NCBI GenBank assembly: GCA_028687415.1
Contig: JAQUAC010000138.1
Location: forward strand, 1 to 6,339
Source of the DNA: Acidocella sp.
GTDB taxonomy: Bacteria > Pseudomonadota > Alphaproteobacteria > Acetobacterales > Acetobacteraceae
Length of the DNA: 6,339 nt
Direction of reading: 5' to 3'
In this document: one piece after another, positions 1-6,339 of the stretch
Numbering within the stretch: the first letter of the stretch is position 1
How the letters are laid out: the number at the start of each line of letters is the position of its first letter
Made by a program: the position numbers and the translations under genes
Notes under the pieces: generated by a model
Seen by the model: the letters and a program-made list of their open reading frames with translations, nothing else
Databases searched by the model: none
Told to the model about the DNA's origin: nothing

Positions 1-1023
1 CCGGCAGGATGCCGCCGCGGCAGCGGGGGTGCCGTAAGGCAGATAGAGGCGCGGACGCAGGCTCGAAGCCGGCGCAATGGCGGCGATGGTGTCTGGATAC
101 AGGGTGATGCCGGTCGCGGGTTCCGAATCGCCGCACAAATAGCGCCCGCCAAGGCCGAGCTCGGCCTGCCGCCCGGGGGCAAACAGGGTCATGCAGATGC
201 CGGTATGGTATTTGTAGCTGCGGAACTCCACCGGATCGGTGGTGAGGGGCAGGTCCGGGCGGATTTTGCGAATCGCCGCCACGGTTTCAGCCAATCGGCT
301 GGCCTGGGCTTTCGCCTCCTCTGGCAGGGCGATAGCCAGCAACGCCGGGACGGCACGTTCGGCCGGGCCGCTTGCCGCCAGCAATTGCAGGAGCAGTGGC
401 GCGGCCTCTCCTCCCAGTTCGGCGATTTCCGCGGCGTCCTTGCGGTCCAGCGCGCGGATGAGGGCGGGTTGGTCCTTGCTGGGATGGAGGCTGAGCAGAT
501 GCGGCACCAGCTGAGGGATCGTCAGGTCAATGCTCAGGCTCGACAGGCCGACAGCCGCCAGGGCCTCGACGGCGGTGAGGATGATCTCGGCATCTGCCTC
601 GGCGGTGTCATTTCCAATGAGCTCGATGCCAGCCTGGGCGATCTGGCGCTCCGGCTGCAAATGCGAGCCACGGACGCGCAGGCACTGCCCGGCATAAGCC
701 AGCCGCAGGGGGCGGGGGGCGTGGGCCAGACGGGTTGTTGCGATACGGGCGATTTGCGGCGTGGTGTCGGCGCGCAGGCCCAGCATGCGCTGGCTTTCCG
801 GGTCCATGAGGCGGAAAGTCTGCTCGGCAGTGGCGGCGCCAGAGCCGGAGAACAGGCTGTCCTCGAACTCCATCAATGGCGGTTTGACGCGCTGATAGCC
901 GTGCGCCGCGAAGCAATCCATGATTGCTTCGACGGAGCGTGCTTCCAGCTCGGCGTCCGGCGGCAGGACGTCCCGCAGGCCGGAGGGAAGAAGGGCAGGG
1001 TGGGTGGACGGCGTCTCGTTCAT
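1..1023 (-). CDS. hisZ: ATP phosphoribosyltransferase regulatory subunit HisZ (partial, C-terminus cut by window edge)
   Basis: HisZ is the catalytically silent histidyl-tRNA-synthetase paralogue that pairs with short-form HisG in the cytoplasm. Together they make ATP phosphoribosyltransferase, the first step of histidine synthesis, and HisZ carries the feedback response to histidine. Reading the minus strand from the ATG at 1021-1023 gives 341 uninterrupted codons to base 1. Seen in order: an N-terminal LPSGLRDVLPPDA segment (residues 12-24, class II synthetase-like), LRADTTPQIARI (83-94, the motif 2 region), ERQIAQAGIELIG (125-137), and YHTGICMTLFAPG followed by LGLGGRY (272-295). HisZ is usually about 370-390 residues, so some 30-50 C-terminal residues are off the window. 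The ATG sits just before the family's usual N-terminus. No clear Shine-Dalgarno lies upstream, which fits the short leader predicted from the promoter at 1048-1076. Full HisRS is the main alternative; the diverged HisRS substrate motifs and the HisZ-like YHTG/GLGGRY pattern argue against it. Confidence 0.93.
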   Translation of the reverse strand, partial: MNETPSTHPALLPSGLRDVLPPDAELEARSVEAIMDCFAAHGYQRVKPPLMEFEDSLFSGSGAATAEQTFRLMDPESQRMLGLRADTTPQIARIATTRLAHAPRPLRLAYAGQCLRVRGSHLQPERQIAQAGIELIGNDTAEADAEIILTAVEALAAVGLSSLSIDLTIPQLVPHLLSLHPSKDQPALIRALDRKDAAEIAELGGEAAPLLLQLLAASGPAERAVPALLAIALPEEAKAQASRLAETVAAIRKIRPDLPLTTDPVEFRSYKYHTGICMTLFAPGRQAELGLGGRYLCGDSEPATGITLYPDTIAAIAPASSLRPRLYLPYGTPAAAAASCR

Positions 1024-1039
1024 AGGAAACCAATAAGGT

Positions 1040-1066
1040 GGCGCGGCGCTATAGCATTGCTGCGCC
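1040..1066. repeat. Imperfect inverted repeat centred on the hisZ -10 box
   Basis: GGCGCGGC (1040-1047) is mirrored by GCTGCGCC (1059-1066): seven of eight positions are symmetric around an 11-bp centre that contains the TATAGC -10 box. Because it spans the predicted transcription start, it would act as a DNA operator rather than an RNA hairpin. GC-rich DNA produces such arms by chance fairly often, so function is only a possibility. Confidence 0.3.
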
Positions 1067-1076
1067 TCAGGTCCAA
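1048..1076 (-). promoter_or_regulatory. Candidate sigma-70 promoter for hisZ
   Basis: On the minus strand, TTGGAC (-35, bases 1071-1076) and TATAGC (-10, bases 1048-1053) are separated by exactly 17 bp. With its preceding C the -10 reads CTATAG, five of six matches to the alphaproteobacterial CTATAT. The -35 keeps the TTG core. Transcription would begin near 1041, giving a leader of roughly 18 nt before the hisZ ATG, with no Shine-Dalgarno inside it. This is inferred from motif match and spacing only. Confidence 0.45.
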
Positions 1077-1136
1077 TTGCCCAGCGCCGTGCATTGCGGT
1101 ACAGCCGCATAAATACAACCTAAACGAGCGAAAAAT

Positions 1137-2582
1137 TTGCTCTTCAACAGCAGGCTGTTCATTCTTGTCTTCCTGCCCGTGGCGCTTGTCGGCTTTTTGG
1201 CCTGGGGGCGGCTGGGGCGTCGGCCCGCTTTGTGGTGGCTGCTGGCATGCCGCCTGGCTTTTTACGCATGGTGGAAGCCGATACTTCTGGCGCTGCTGTT
1301 GTTTTCCATTCTGACGAATTTTTGGCTGGGGCGGCGGATATGTGCCTCCACTTGGCCGGGGCGCTGGCTGGTACTGGGGCTGACGTTCAATCTCGGCATG
1401 TTGGGCTTTTTTAAATATGCCGGGTTCGTGGCTTCTGTGCTGGGCGTGCCGCAGCCATTTGGCGGGGTTTACCTGCCACTGGGCATCAGCTTCTTCACAT
1501 TTCAGCAGATCATGTATCTGGTGGATACGCGCAGGCGTGACATCCAGGGCACACCGTTCCTGGAATATGCCTGTTTCATCACATTTTTCCCGCATCTCAT
1601 CGCTGGCCCCATCGTGCGGCCACGGCATATTCTCCCGCAATTCGCGGAATTGCGCCCGTGCTTCGCATGGCGGGAGCGTCTGGCCGCAGGGGCGGAGATT
1701 TTTCTGCTGGGGCTGGCGAAAAAGATCGTGCTGGCGGATGGTTTAGCGCATTTTGCCGATCCAGGTTTCGCCGCGGCGGCGCGGCATGACCCGGTGACGC
1801 TAATCGAGGCCTGGGTGGCGCTACTTGCCTACGCGCTGCAAATCTATTTCGATTTTTCGGGCTATTCGGACATGGCGATCGGTTTGGCGCGCATGTTCGG
1901 TATCCATTTCCCGATCAATTTCAACAGCCCGTATCAGGCCAGGAATATCAGCGATTTCTGGCGGCGCTGGAACATCACGCTGAGCGGTTTTTTGCGGGAG
2001 TATCTCTACATTCCGCTAGGCGGCAACCGGCATGGCGAGGGGCGGCGCATCTTCAACCTGATGGCGACGATGCTGCTGGGCGGGCTGTGGCACGGGGCGG
2101 CGTGGCGCTTTGTGCTGTGGGGCGGGCTGCATGGGGCGTATCTTGTCATTCATGGCTGGTCTGAGCGTTTGCACTTGCGCATTCCGGCGTGGCTGGGCTG
2201 GGGGCTGACATTGCTCTGCGTGCTGCTGGCCTGGGTACCGTTCCGAGCGGCGGGGTTTGGTGCGGCGGTGGATTTCTACCGTGGCCTGTCGGGTCTCAAC
2301 GGCGTGGCGATTCCAGACATATTCATTCATGTGCTGCCGGTGCTGGGCTGGTTTGGGCACGGCGTGCCGGTGCTGCCATATTTGGGGGATGCCCGGACGC
2401 TGAGTCTGCCGCAGGCGGTTCTGTTTCTGGCGCTGGGCTGGTTTATTGCGCTGGCGCTGCCGGAGTTGCACAGCATGAGTCAGATGCGGCGGAGCGCAGC
2501 ACTTGCCGCTAGCTTCGCCCTTAGTGTGCAGGCGCTGTTTTTCGCACCAGCGGCCGTGCCGTTTTTATATTTTCAGTTCTGA
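1137..2582 (+). CDS. MBOAT family O-acyltransferase (AlgI/DltB-like)
   Basis: This is a polytopic inner-membrane O-acyltransferase of the family that moves acyl groups (often acetyl) across the membrane for transfer to polysaccharides or other envelope acceptors. The 481 residues begin MLFNS with a hydrophobic helix, the typical start of AlgI-type proteins, so the TTG at 1137 is chosen although it is a rare codon. Family landmarks: PLGISFFTFQQIMYLVD (114-130), FFPHLIAGPIVR (150-161), YFDFSGYSDMAIGLARMFG (237-255), FWRRWNITLSGFLREYLYIPLGG (274-296), GGLWHGAAW with His319 (the expected catalytic His), and GGLHG with His332 (the second conserved His). The end, PFLYFQF, is also typical, so the protein is full length. 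Many hydrophobic segments, roughly ten, are visible. It is followed after 3 bp by a membrane-anchored SGNH-like gene, presumably its partner. The acceptor cannot be told: no alginate, dlt or polysaccharide gene is in the window, so algI is not used as a symbol. Confidence 0.92.
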   Translation: MLFNSRLFILVFLPVALVGFLAWGRLGRRPALWWLLACRLAFYAWWKPILLALLLFSILTNFWLGRRICASTWPGRWLVLGLTFNLGMLGFFKYAGFVASVLGVPQPFGGVYLPLGISFFTFQQIMYLVDTRRRDIQGTPFLEYACFITFFPHLIAGPIVRPRHILPQFAELRPCFAWRERLAAGAEIFLLGLAKKIVLADGLAHFADPGFAAAARHDPVTLIEAWVALLAYALQIYFDFSGYSDMAIGLARMFGIHFPINFNSPYQARNISDFWRRWNITLSGFLREYLYIPLGGNRHGEGRRIFNLMATMLLGGLWHGAAWRFVLWGGLHGAYLVIHGWSERLHLRIPAWLGWGLTLLCVLLAWVPFRAAGFGAAVDFYRGLSGLNGVAIPDIFIHVLPVLGWFGHGVPVLPYLGDARTLSLPQAVLFLALGWFIALALPELHSMSQMRRSAALAASFALSVQALFFAPAAVPFLYFQF

Positions 2583-2585
2583 CCG

Positions 2586-3587
2586 ATGCGGCGTCTGGTC
2601 TGGCTCTCCGCTCTTTCGGTCGCAATCTATCTGGTGGTATTCGGCACGCTGCTGGACCGCCCGCTCTCGCTTGGGTTGCTGAGGCTGGAGTTGCAGCAGA
2701 AGACCGAACGGCTGAGCGCGCTGCCCTCGCCCAAGCTTGTAATTCTGGCCGGGTCCAACGGCCCGTATTCGCATTCCTGCGCCGTCATTGGCGCCATGCT
2801 GGCGCTGCCTTGCGAGAATGCCGGTATCGCGGTTGGCATTGGGCTGGACGATATTTTCGCCCGGTATCAGGCGCTGTTGCGTCCCGGAGACGTGCTCTAC
2901 ATGCCGATGGAGTTGCAGCAATACAGCGCAAGCAGGGCGCAATATTGGGCGAGCGTCGATGGTGCGTTTCTCCTGCGCCACGACCGGCATGTGCTCGGCA
3001 CACTGCCACTGCCGCGCATGCTTGGGGCGGCGTTCTGCTGCACTTTGGCCGATGGGTTGGAGGCGCTGGCGGAAATGCCGATTGCCTGGACAAAAGCGAT
3101 CAACCCCGAAGCTCTGCTGGCGAGCGAGTACAATGAAGAAGGCGACCGCATCGACAATAATTTGGATGATGCCGACAAGGCGCTGCTGAACCTGCCGCCA
3201 CGGGTGGGGCCAACGGTGAGTGACATTGCCAATGGCTACGGCACGGCGCTGATTGCGCGGTTCGTGGCGCGGGAGGCCGCTAACAAGGTTATCGTTATCG
3301 GCGGCTTGCCGGTGGACTTTGTGACCGCGCATGTGCCTCCGGACACGATTGCCGCCGTGGCGGGTGTTTATACCGTGCATGGCGGCACATTCATGACCCT
3401 GCCGAATCTGAGCCGCTACCCGGCCCGGGACTTTTTTAACAGCGAAGACCATCTGGCAAAGCCGTGCCAGTATCTTCACTCAATCGCAGTCGCGTACCGG
3501 CTGGGCAGTATCCTGCATCTGCGCATGCATCCGCCGGGTATAGACGTCGTCAAGACCGCCGCCGCCTGCCCCTCGGTTACGCGATAA
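2586..3587 (+). CDS. Membrane-anchored SGNH-hydrolase-like protein, MBOAT partner
   Basis: I do not recognise a named family. The 333 residues start with a signal-anchor helix (about 5-22), placing the rest in the periplasm. A beta-strand followed by LAGSNGPYS (54-62) resembles SGNH block I with Ser57 as the likely nucleophile. ENAGIAVGIGL (77-87) resembles the block II region, and a strand LYMPMEL (104-110) matches the hydrophobic-strand-plus-E pattern of MBOAT-linked SGNH proteins. Near the C-terminus, FFNSEDHLAKP (283-293) sits where the catalytic Asp-His pair lies, with His289 as the candidate base. The Asp is uncertain: Asn285 occupies the place I would expect for Asp in a D-x-x-x-H layout, while Asp288 abuts the His. 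The ATG is 3 bp after the MBOAT stop with no strong Shine-Dalgarno between, which suggests translational coupling. By analogy with AlgJ/AlgX and DltD it may transfer or remove the acyl group carried over by the MBOAT. The 3' end overlaps the convergent cobT by 11 bp. Confidence 0.78.
   Translation: MRRLVWLSALSVAIYLVVFGTLLDRPLSLGLLRLELQQKTERLSALPSPKLVILAGSNGPYSHSCAVIGAMLALPCENAGIAVGIGLDDIFARYQALLRPGDVLYMPMELQQYSASRAQYWASVDGAFLLRHDRHVLGTLPLPRMLGAAFCCTLADGLEALAEMPIAWTKAINPEALLASEYNEEGDRIDNNLDDADKALLNLPPRVGPTVSDIANGYGTALIARFVAREAANKVIVIGGLPVDFVTAHVPPDTIAAVAGVYTVHGGTFMTLPNLSRYPARDFFNSEDHLAKPCQYLHSIAVAYRLGSILHLRMHPPGIDVVKTAAACPSVTR
3577..3587. other. 11-bp convergent overlap of SGNH gene and cobT 3' ends
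   Basis: The plus-strand gene ends with TAA at 3585-3587, and the minus-strand cobT ends with TAA (TTA on the plus strand) at 3577-3579. Each stop codon thus lies within the other gene's last codons or just past its stop. No T-run-backed hairpin is seen between the two operons, so transcripts from each side probably run into the other as antisense unless termination is Rho-dependent. Confidence 0.85.
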
Positions 3588-5454
3588 GGGCGGCATGCTG
3601 GGCGGAAACGCGGGACCAGATCTCGTCGGCATCCTCGTCGAATAGTTCCGTCAGCTTGCGCATCATGGTGCCGCCCAGCTCCTCCGCATCCACGATCGTC
3701 ACCGCGCGGCGGTAATATCGGGTCACGTCATGGCCGATGCCGATGGCGATCAGTTCCACCGCTTCGCGCGCCTCGATCTCGCGGATCACGTCGCGCAGAT
3801 GCCGTTCCAGATAGTTCCCGGCATTGGCGGAGAGGGTGGAGTCATCCACTGGCGCGCCGTCGCTGATGACCATGAGAATGCGGCGGTGTTCAGGTCGGGA
3901 GAGCAGGCGGCGATAGGCCCAGAGCAGGGCTTCGCCGTCGATATTCTCCTTCAGCAGCCCCTCGCGCAGCATCAGGCCAAGATTTTTGCGGGCCCGGCGC
4001 CAGGGGGTGTCGGCGGCCTTGTAGATGATGTGCCGCAAGTCGTTGAGCCGGCCGGGGTGTTGGGGCTTACCGGCGGCAACCCATTGTTCGCGGCTGTGCC
4101 CGCCTTTCCAGGCGCGGGTGGTGAAGCCTAGCACTTCCACCTTCACGGCGCAGCGCTCCAGCGTGCGGGCAAGGATATCCCCGCACATGGCCGCGACGGT
4201 GATGGGGCGGCCGCGCATGGAGCCGGAATTGTCGATAAGCAGGGTGACGACCGTATCCCGGAAATCAGTATCCAGTTCACGCTTATAGGTGAGGGCCAGC
4301 AACGGGTCGACGATGATGCGCGACAACCGCGCGGGGTCGAGCATGCCCTCCTCAAGGTCGAACTCCCAGGCGCGCGTTTGCTGTGCCAGCAGGCGGCGTT
4401 GCAGGCGGTTGGCGAGCTTGGCCACCACGGCATGCAGATGCTGTAATTGCTGGTCGAGCAACTGGCGGAGCCGGCTCAATTCTTCCGGGTCGCAAAGATC
4501 CTCGGCGTCGATCTCTTCATCGTTGACGCGGGTGAAAGCGCGGTAGGACGAATTGTCGTCGGACGGCATGGAGGAACGGCGGTTCTGCGGTCCCGCGGGG
4601 GCATCGCCCGCCTCGGCGGCCATGTCCTCTTCCTCGCCCTCTTCGCCAGTCTCCTCCTCGCCGGTGTCGGCTTCGGCCATCTCGGGCTGCGCCGCAAGCA
4701 GTGGGGCCTCTTGGCTCTGGCTTTCGCCCTCATCGTCCTGGGAGTTGTTTTGCTGGGGTGTTTCCTCGCCGCTATCCTGGTCGCCGCTGGCATCCTCGCT
4801 CTCGGTTGCCTCGCTCTCGGCTTCGGCGAGGTCAACAGCGGCCAGGAGCTTGCGCGCCGCGCGGATGTAATGGGACTGGTCCGTGCGGGAGGCGGCGAGT
4901 TCGTCCAGGGCGGCTTCGGCATCCGGCCCCAGAGTGTCGCGCCATAGTCCGAGAATATGCCGCGCCGAATCCGGGATTGAGGCCGGGTCCATGCGCTCGC
5001 GCGCGAGCAAGGCAATGGCCTTGGCCAGCGGCAGTTGGTCGCGCTGGGTCATCTGGTCTAGGCCGTTGCTTTCGCACTCATCATTCAGCCGCCCGCGCAG
5101 ATTGGCGGCGACGCCGGCCATGCTCGCGGCGCCGATAATCTCCACACGCGCCTGCTCCAGCGCGTCATAGGCTTCCCGCGCGTCATGGCTGGCGGGCTGG
5201 CGGGCGTTGTGCAGGGCGTCGTCATGGTAGCGCAGGCGCAGCGCAATGGCGTCCGCCGCGCCACGCAGCTTGGCCATCTCCGGGGGGCTGAGGGCGCGCG
5301 AAGGGCTGGGCAGACGCGCACGCTTACCCGCAAGGCCGGAAGGACCAGGCTGATACGCCACCTGAACCTCGGTATTATGGGCCATAGCGCGCAGTGTGCT
5401 CGCCGTTGCGCGCTTGAAATCCTCGGCCTTGCCTTGGTCGCTGGGGGCGCTCAT
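3577..5454 (-). CDS. cobT: Cobaltochelatase subunit CobT
   Basis: CobT is the VWA-domain subunit of the aerobic cobaltochelatase (CobN-CobS-CobT), which inserts Co2+ into hydrogenobyrinic acid a,c-diamide in cytoplasmic B12 synthesis. It forms the ring that couples the CobS ATPase to CobN, as BchD does in magnesium chelatase. The 625 residues are within the usual size. Seen in order: an N-terminal helical domain (about 9-205, starting EDFKRATASTLRA as expected for CobT), a strongly acidic Glu/Asp/Ser/Gln-rich linker (about 209-285, bases 4600-4830), a conserved helical segment (312-390), and a C-terminal VWA domain with the MIDAS motif DNSGSMRG (Asp408, Ser410, Ser412), candidate Thr445/446, and SDGAPVD (Asp532). 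The VWA domain ends near the C-terminus, so it is intact. The ATG at 5454 lies 5 bp after the cobS stop and lacks a strong Shine-Dalgarno, pointing to coupled translation. The stop lies inside the 3' end of the SGNH gene on the other strand. Confidence 0.96.
   Translation of the reverse strand: MSAPSDQGKAEDFKRATASTLRAMAHNTEVQVAYQPGPSGLAGKRARLPSPSRALSPPEMAKLRGAADAIALRLRYHDDALHNARQPASHDAREAYDALEQARVEIIGAASMAGVAANLRGRLNDECESNGLDQMTQRDQLPLAKAIALLARERMDPASIPDSARHILGLWRDTLGPDAEAALDELAASRTDQSHYIRAARKLLAAVDLAEAESEATESEDASGDQDSGEETPQQNNSQDDEGESQSQEAPLLAAQPEMAEADTGEEETGEEGEEEDMAAEAGDAPAGPQNRRSSMPSDDNSSYRAFTRVNDEEIDAEDLCDPEELSRLRQLLDQQLQHLHAVVAKLANRLQRRLLAQQTRAWEFDLEEGMLDPARLSRIIVDPLLALTYKRELDTDFRDTVVTLLIDNSGSMRGRPITVAAMCGDILARTLERCAVKVEVLGFTTRAWKGGHSREQWVAAGKPQHPGRLNDLRHIIYKAADTPWRRARKNLGLMLREGLLKENIDGEALLWAYRRLLSRPEHRRILMVISDGAPVDDSTLSANAGNYLERHLRDVIREIEAREAVELIAIGIGHDVTRYYRRAVTIVDAEELGGTMMRKLTELFDEDADEIWSRVSAQHAALIA
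4600..4830 (-). other. Acidic low-complexity linker within CobT
   Basis: Residues about 209-285 of CobT are dominated by Glu, Asp, Ser and Gln with scattered Gly and Ala, and almost no aromatic or basic residues. Such a charged, probably disordered linker between the N-terminal domain and the VWA half is usual in CobT and in the related BchD. On the opposite strand the same GAG/GAA codons read as CTC/TTC, which creates misleading Leu/Phe-rich open frames. Confidence 0.75.
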
Positions 5455-5459
5455 GCGGC

Positions 5460-6339
5460 TCAGGCCGGCTTACGCAGGCCGGCGGGAAGTTCTTCGTTGA
5501 AGCAGCGCTGATAATACTCGGCGACCGTGTTGCGCTCCGCTTCATCGCACTTATTCAGGAAGGTAAGGCGGAAGGCGAAGCCGACATCCCCGAAGATACG
5601 TGTGTTCTCCGCCCAGGTGATGACCGTGCGTGGCGACATGACGGTGGAGATGTCGCCGGCGATGAACCCGGCGCGAGTGAGGTCGGCCAGGGCCACCATG
5701 CTCTCGGTACGCTTCTTGAACGCGGTGTCGGTGGCGGGAATGCCGAGCTTGGCCATCACGATAGCGACTTCCTGTGCATGTGGCAGGTAGTTCAGCGTGG
5801 CGACGATGTTCCAGCGGTCCATCTGGCCCTGATTGATCTGCTGGGTGCCGTGGTAAAGCCCGGTGGTGTCGCCCAGGCCGACAGTGTTCGCCGTGGCGAA
5901 CAGGCGGAAGGCCGGGTGCGGGCGGATGACGCGGTTCTGGTCCAGCAGCGTGAGCTTACCCTCAACCTCCAGCACGCGCTGGATGACGAACATCACATCC
6001 GGACGGCCGGCATCGTATTCGTCGAACACCAGGGCGCAGGCATGCTGGAGCGCCCAGGGTAGAATCCCTTCGCGGAATTCAGTCACCTGCTTGCCGTCCT
6101 TCAGCACAATCGCGTCCTTGCCGATGAGGTCCATGCGGCTGATATGGCTGTCCAGGTTCACGCGGATGCAAGGCCAGTTCAGCCGTGCCGCAACTTGCTC
6201 CACATGGGTGGATTTGCCGGTGCCATGATAGCCCTGGATCATCACCCGGCGGTTGAAGGCAAAGCCGGCGAGAATGGCGAGGGTGGTCTCTTTGTCGAAC
6301 TGATAGGCCGGGTCGATCTCGGGCACATGCTCCGTGCGC
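5460..6339 (-). CDS. cobS: Cobaltochelatase AAA+ ATPase subunit CobS (partial, N-terminus off window)
   Basis: CobS is the AAA+ ATPase that drives cobalt insertion in aerobic cobalamin synthesis; it stacks as a ring with CobT and acts on CobN. 292 codons are visible. Counted from the first visible residue (Arg), the landmarks are Walker A GYHGTGKST (36-44), Walker B ALVFDEYD (102-109, Asp106/Glu107), sensor 1 FATANT (147-152), the MDRW segment (173-176), and MSPRTVITWAEN (234-245) near sensor 2. The C-terminus is complete. The reading frame stays open to the right edge and reads RTEHVPEIDPAY, as in full-length CobS of about 330 residues. The GTG at 6324-6326 is therefore an internal valine, not a start, and about 40 N-terminal residues lie beyond the window. 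Promoter and any B12 riboswitch would also be off the window. It forms an operon with cobT. Confidence 0.97.
   Translation of the reverse strand, partial: RTEHVPEIDPAYQFDKETTLAILAGFAFNRRVMIQGYHGTGKSTHVEQVAARLNWPCIRVNLDSHISRMDLIGKDAIVLKDGKQVTEFREGILPWALQHACALVFDEYDAGRPDVMFVIQRVLEVEGKLTLLDQNRVIRPHPAFRLFATANTVGLGDTTGLYHGTQQINQGQMDRWNIVATLNYLPHAQEVAIVMAKLGIPATDTAFKKRTESMVALADLTRAGFIAGDISTVMSPRTVITWAENTRIFGDVGFAFRLTFLNKCDEAERNTVAEYYQRCFNEELPAGLRKPA

Larger units (their letters stand above)
1024..1136. other. Divergent intergenic region between hisZ and the MBOAT gene
   Basis: These 113 bp separate two divergently read genes, so they must hold the start signals for both. Leftward, a good promoter candidate for hisZ is annotated separately. 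Rightward, only weak matches are seen: TTGCCC (1077-1082) and TACAGC (1100-1105), 17 bp apart, is the best-spaced pair. An A+T-rich stretch at 1109-1136 precedes the TTG start, and a weak GAG core at 1126-1128, 8 nt before the start, may serve as its ribosome-binding site. Two inverted repeats are seen (1040-1066, and TGCGG/CCGCA at 1095-1109). No terminator and no small ORF of interest was found. Confidence 0.7.

Noticed and set aside
1054..1097. Direct repeat GCATTGC at 1054-1060 and 1091-1097
   Set aside because: Two 7-bp copies 37 bp apart in a short region are weak evidence, and the copies fall differently relative to the promoter boxes. No third copy was noticed.
205..1314. Long plus-strand open frame of 369 codons
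   Set aside because: It is antisense to hisZ, crosses the divergent intergenic region and runs into the MBOAT gene in another frame. Its composition is Gly/Arg/Gln-rich with no domain, while hisZ and MBOAT are clearly recognisable.
1020..1640. Minus-strand open frame of 206 codons whose stop overlaps the hisZ start as ATGA
   Set aside because: The ATGA overlap looks operon-like, but the frame is wholly antisense to the MBOAT start and the intergenic region, is rich in Gln, Pro, Arg and His, and shows no fold-like pattern. It also runs through the candidate hisZ promoter.
1137..2582. Calling the MBOAT gene algI or dltB
   Set aside because: The family motifs are shared by all bacterial MBOATs of this class, and no alginate or D-alanylation gene is nearby to fix the substrate.
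2565..3479. Minus-strand open frame of 304 codons opposite the SGNH gene
   Set aside because: It has the Gln/Arg/His-rich composition of a reverse-strand shadow and no motif. The plus-strand gene has a signal anchor, SGNH-like blocks and tight spacing to MBOAT.
3561..3594. Possible hairpin GCCGCC / GGCGGC near the convergent stops, as a terminator
   Set aside because: The stem is 6 bp with a loop of about 22 nt and no T-run on either side. It lies in coding sequence of GC-rich repetitive character.
4447..4947. Plus-strand 166-codon frame encoding a hydrophobic, membrane-like protein
   Set aside because: It is opposite the acidic linker of cobT. Glu codons GAG/GAA read as Leu/Phe (CTC/TTC) on the other strand, which explains the hydrophobicity.
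5455..5459. Regulatory site or separate promoter between cobS and cobT
   Set aside because: Only 5 bp separate the genes and no promoter-like pair was noticed in the end of cobS. Operon transcription with coupled translation is simpler.

Overview
The window looks like chromosomal DNA from a high-GC alphaproteobacterium, most likely of the Acetobacteraceae/Rhodospirillales type. This is inferred from three things: CobS and CobT of the aerobic (CobNST) cobalamin route, which closely match the alphaproteobacterial pattern; a HisZ, implying the short form of ATP phosphoribosyltransferase; and a hisZ promoter candidate whose -10 box fits the alphaproteobacterial CTATAT style. No sequence search was possible, so the genus is open. 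There are no mobile elements, RNA genes, CRISPR arrays or long repeats.

Layout: (1) 1-1023, minus strand: hisZ, start complete, last few dozen codons cut off by the left edge. (2) 1024-1136: a 113-bp divergent intergenic region, the only non-coding stretch of note, holding a good hisZ promoter candidate and an inverted repeat centred on its -10 box. (3) 1137-3587, plus strand: a two-gene cassette made of a membrane-bound O-acyltransferase (MBOAT, AlgI/DltB class, TTG start) and, three bases later, a membrane-anchored SGNH-hydrolase-like protein. (4) 3577-6339, minus strand: cobT and upstream cobS, five bases apart; cobS runs off the right edge without its first roughly 40 codons. The plus-strand cassette and cobT are convergent, and their stop ends overlap by 11 bp. 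No stretch over 300 bp lacks a gene.

How the genes work together: CobS (AAA+ ATPase) and CobT (VWA/MIDAS protein) form the motor complex that, with CobN encoded elsewhere, inserts cobalt into hydrogenobyrinic acid a,c-diamide. HisZ allosterically supports the first step of histidine synthesis. The MBOAT/SGNH pair resembles the membrane and periplasmic halves of polysaccharide or cell-envelope O-acylation systems (AlgI with AlgJ/AlgX, DltB with DltD), but no polymerase, glycosyltransferase or export gene lies within view, so the acceptor is unknown. This pair is the least characterised part of the window. The other genes are ordinary housekeeping genes, and I found no convincing evidence of a wholly new system.
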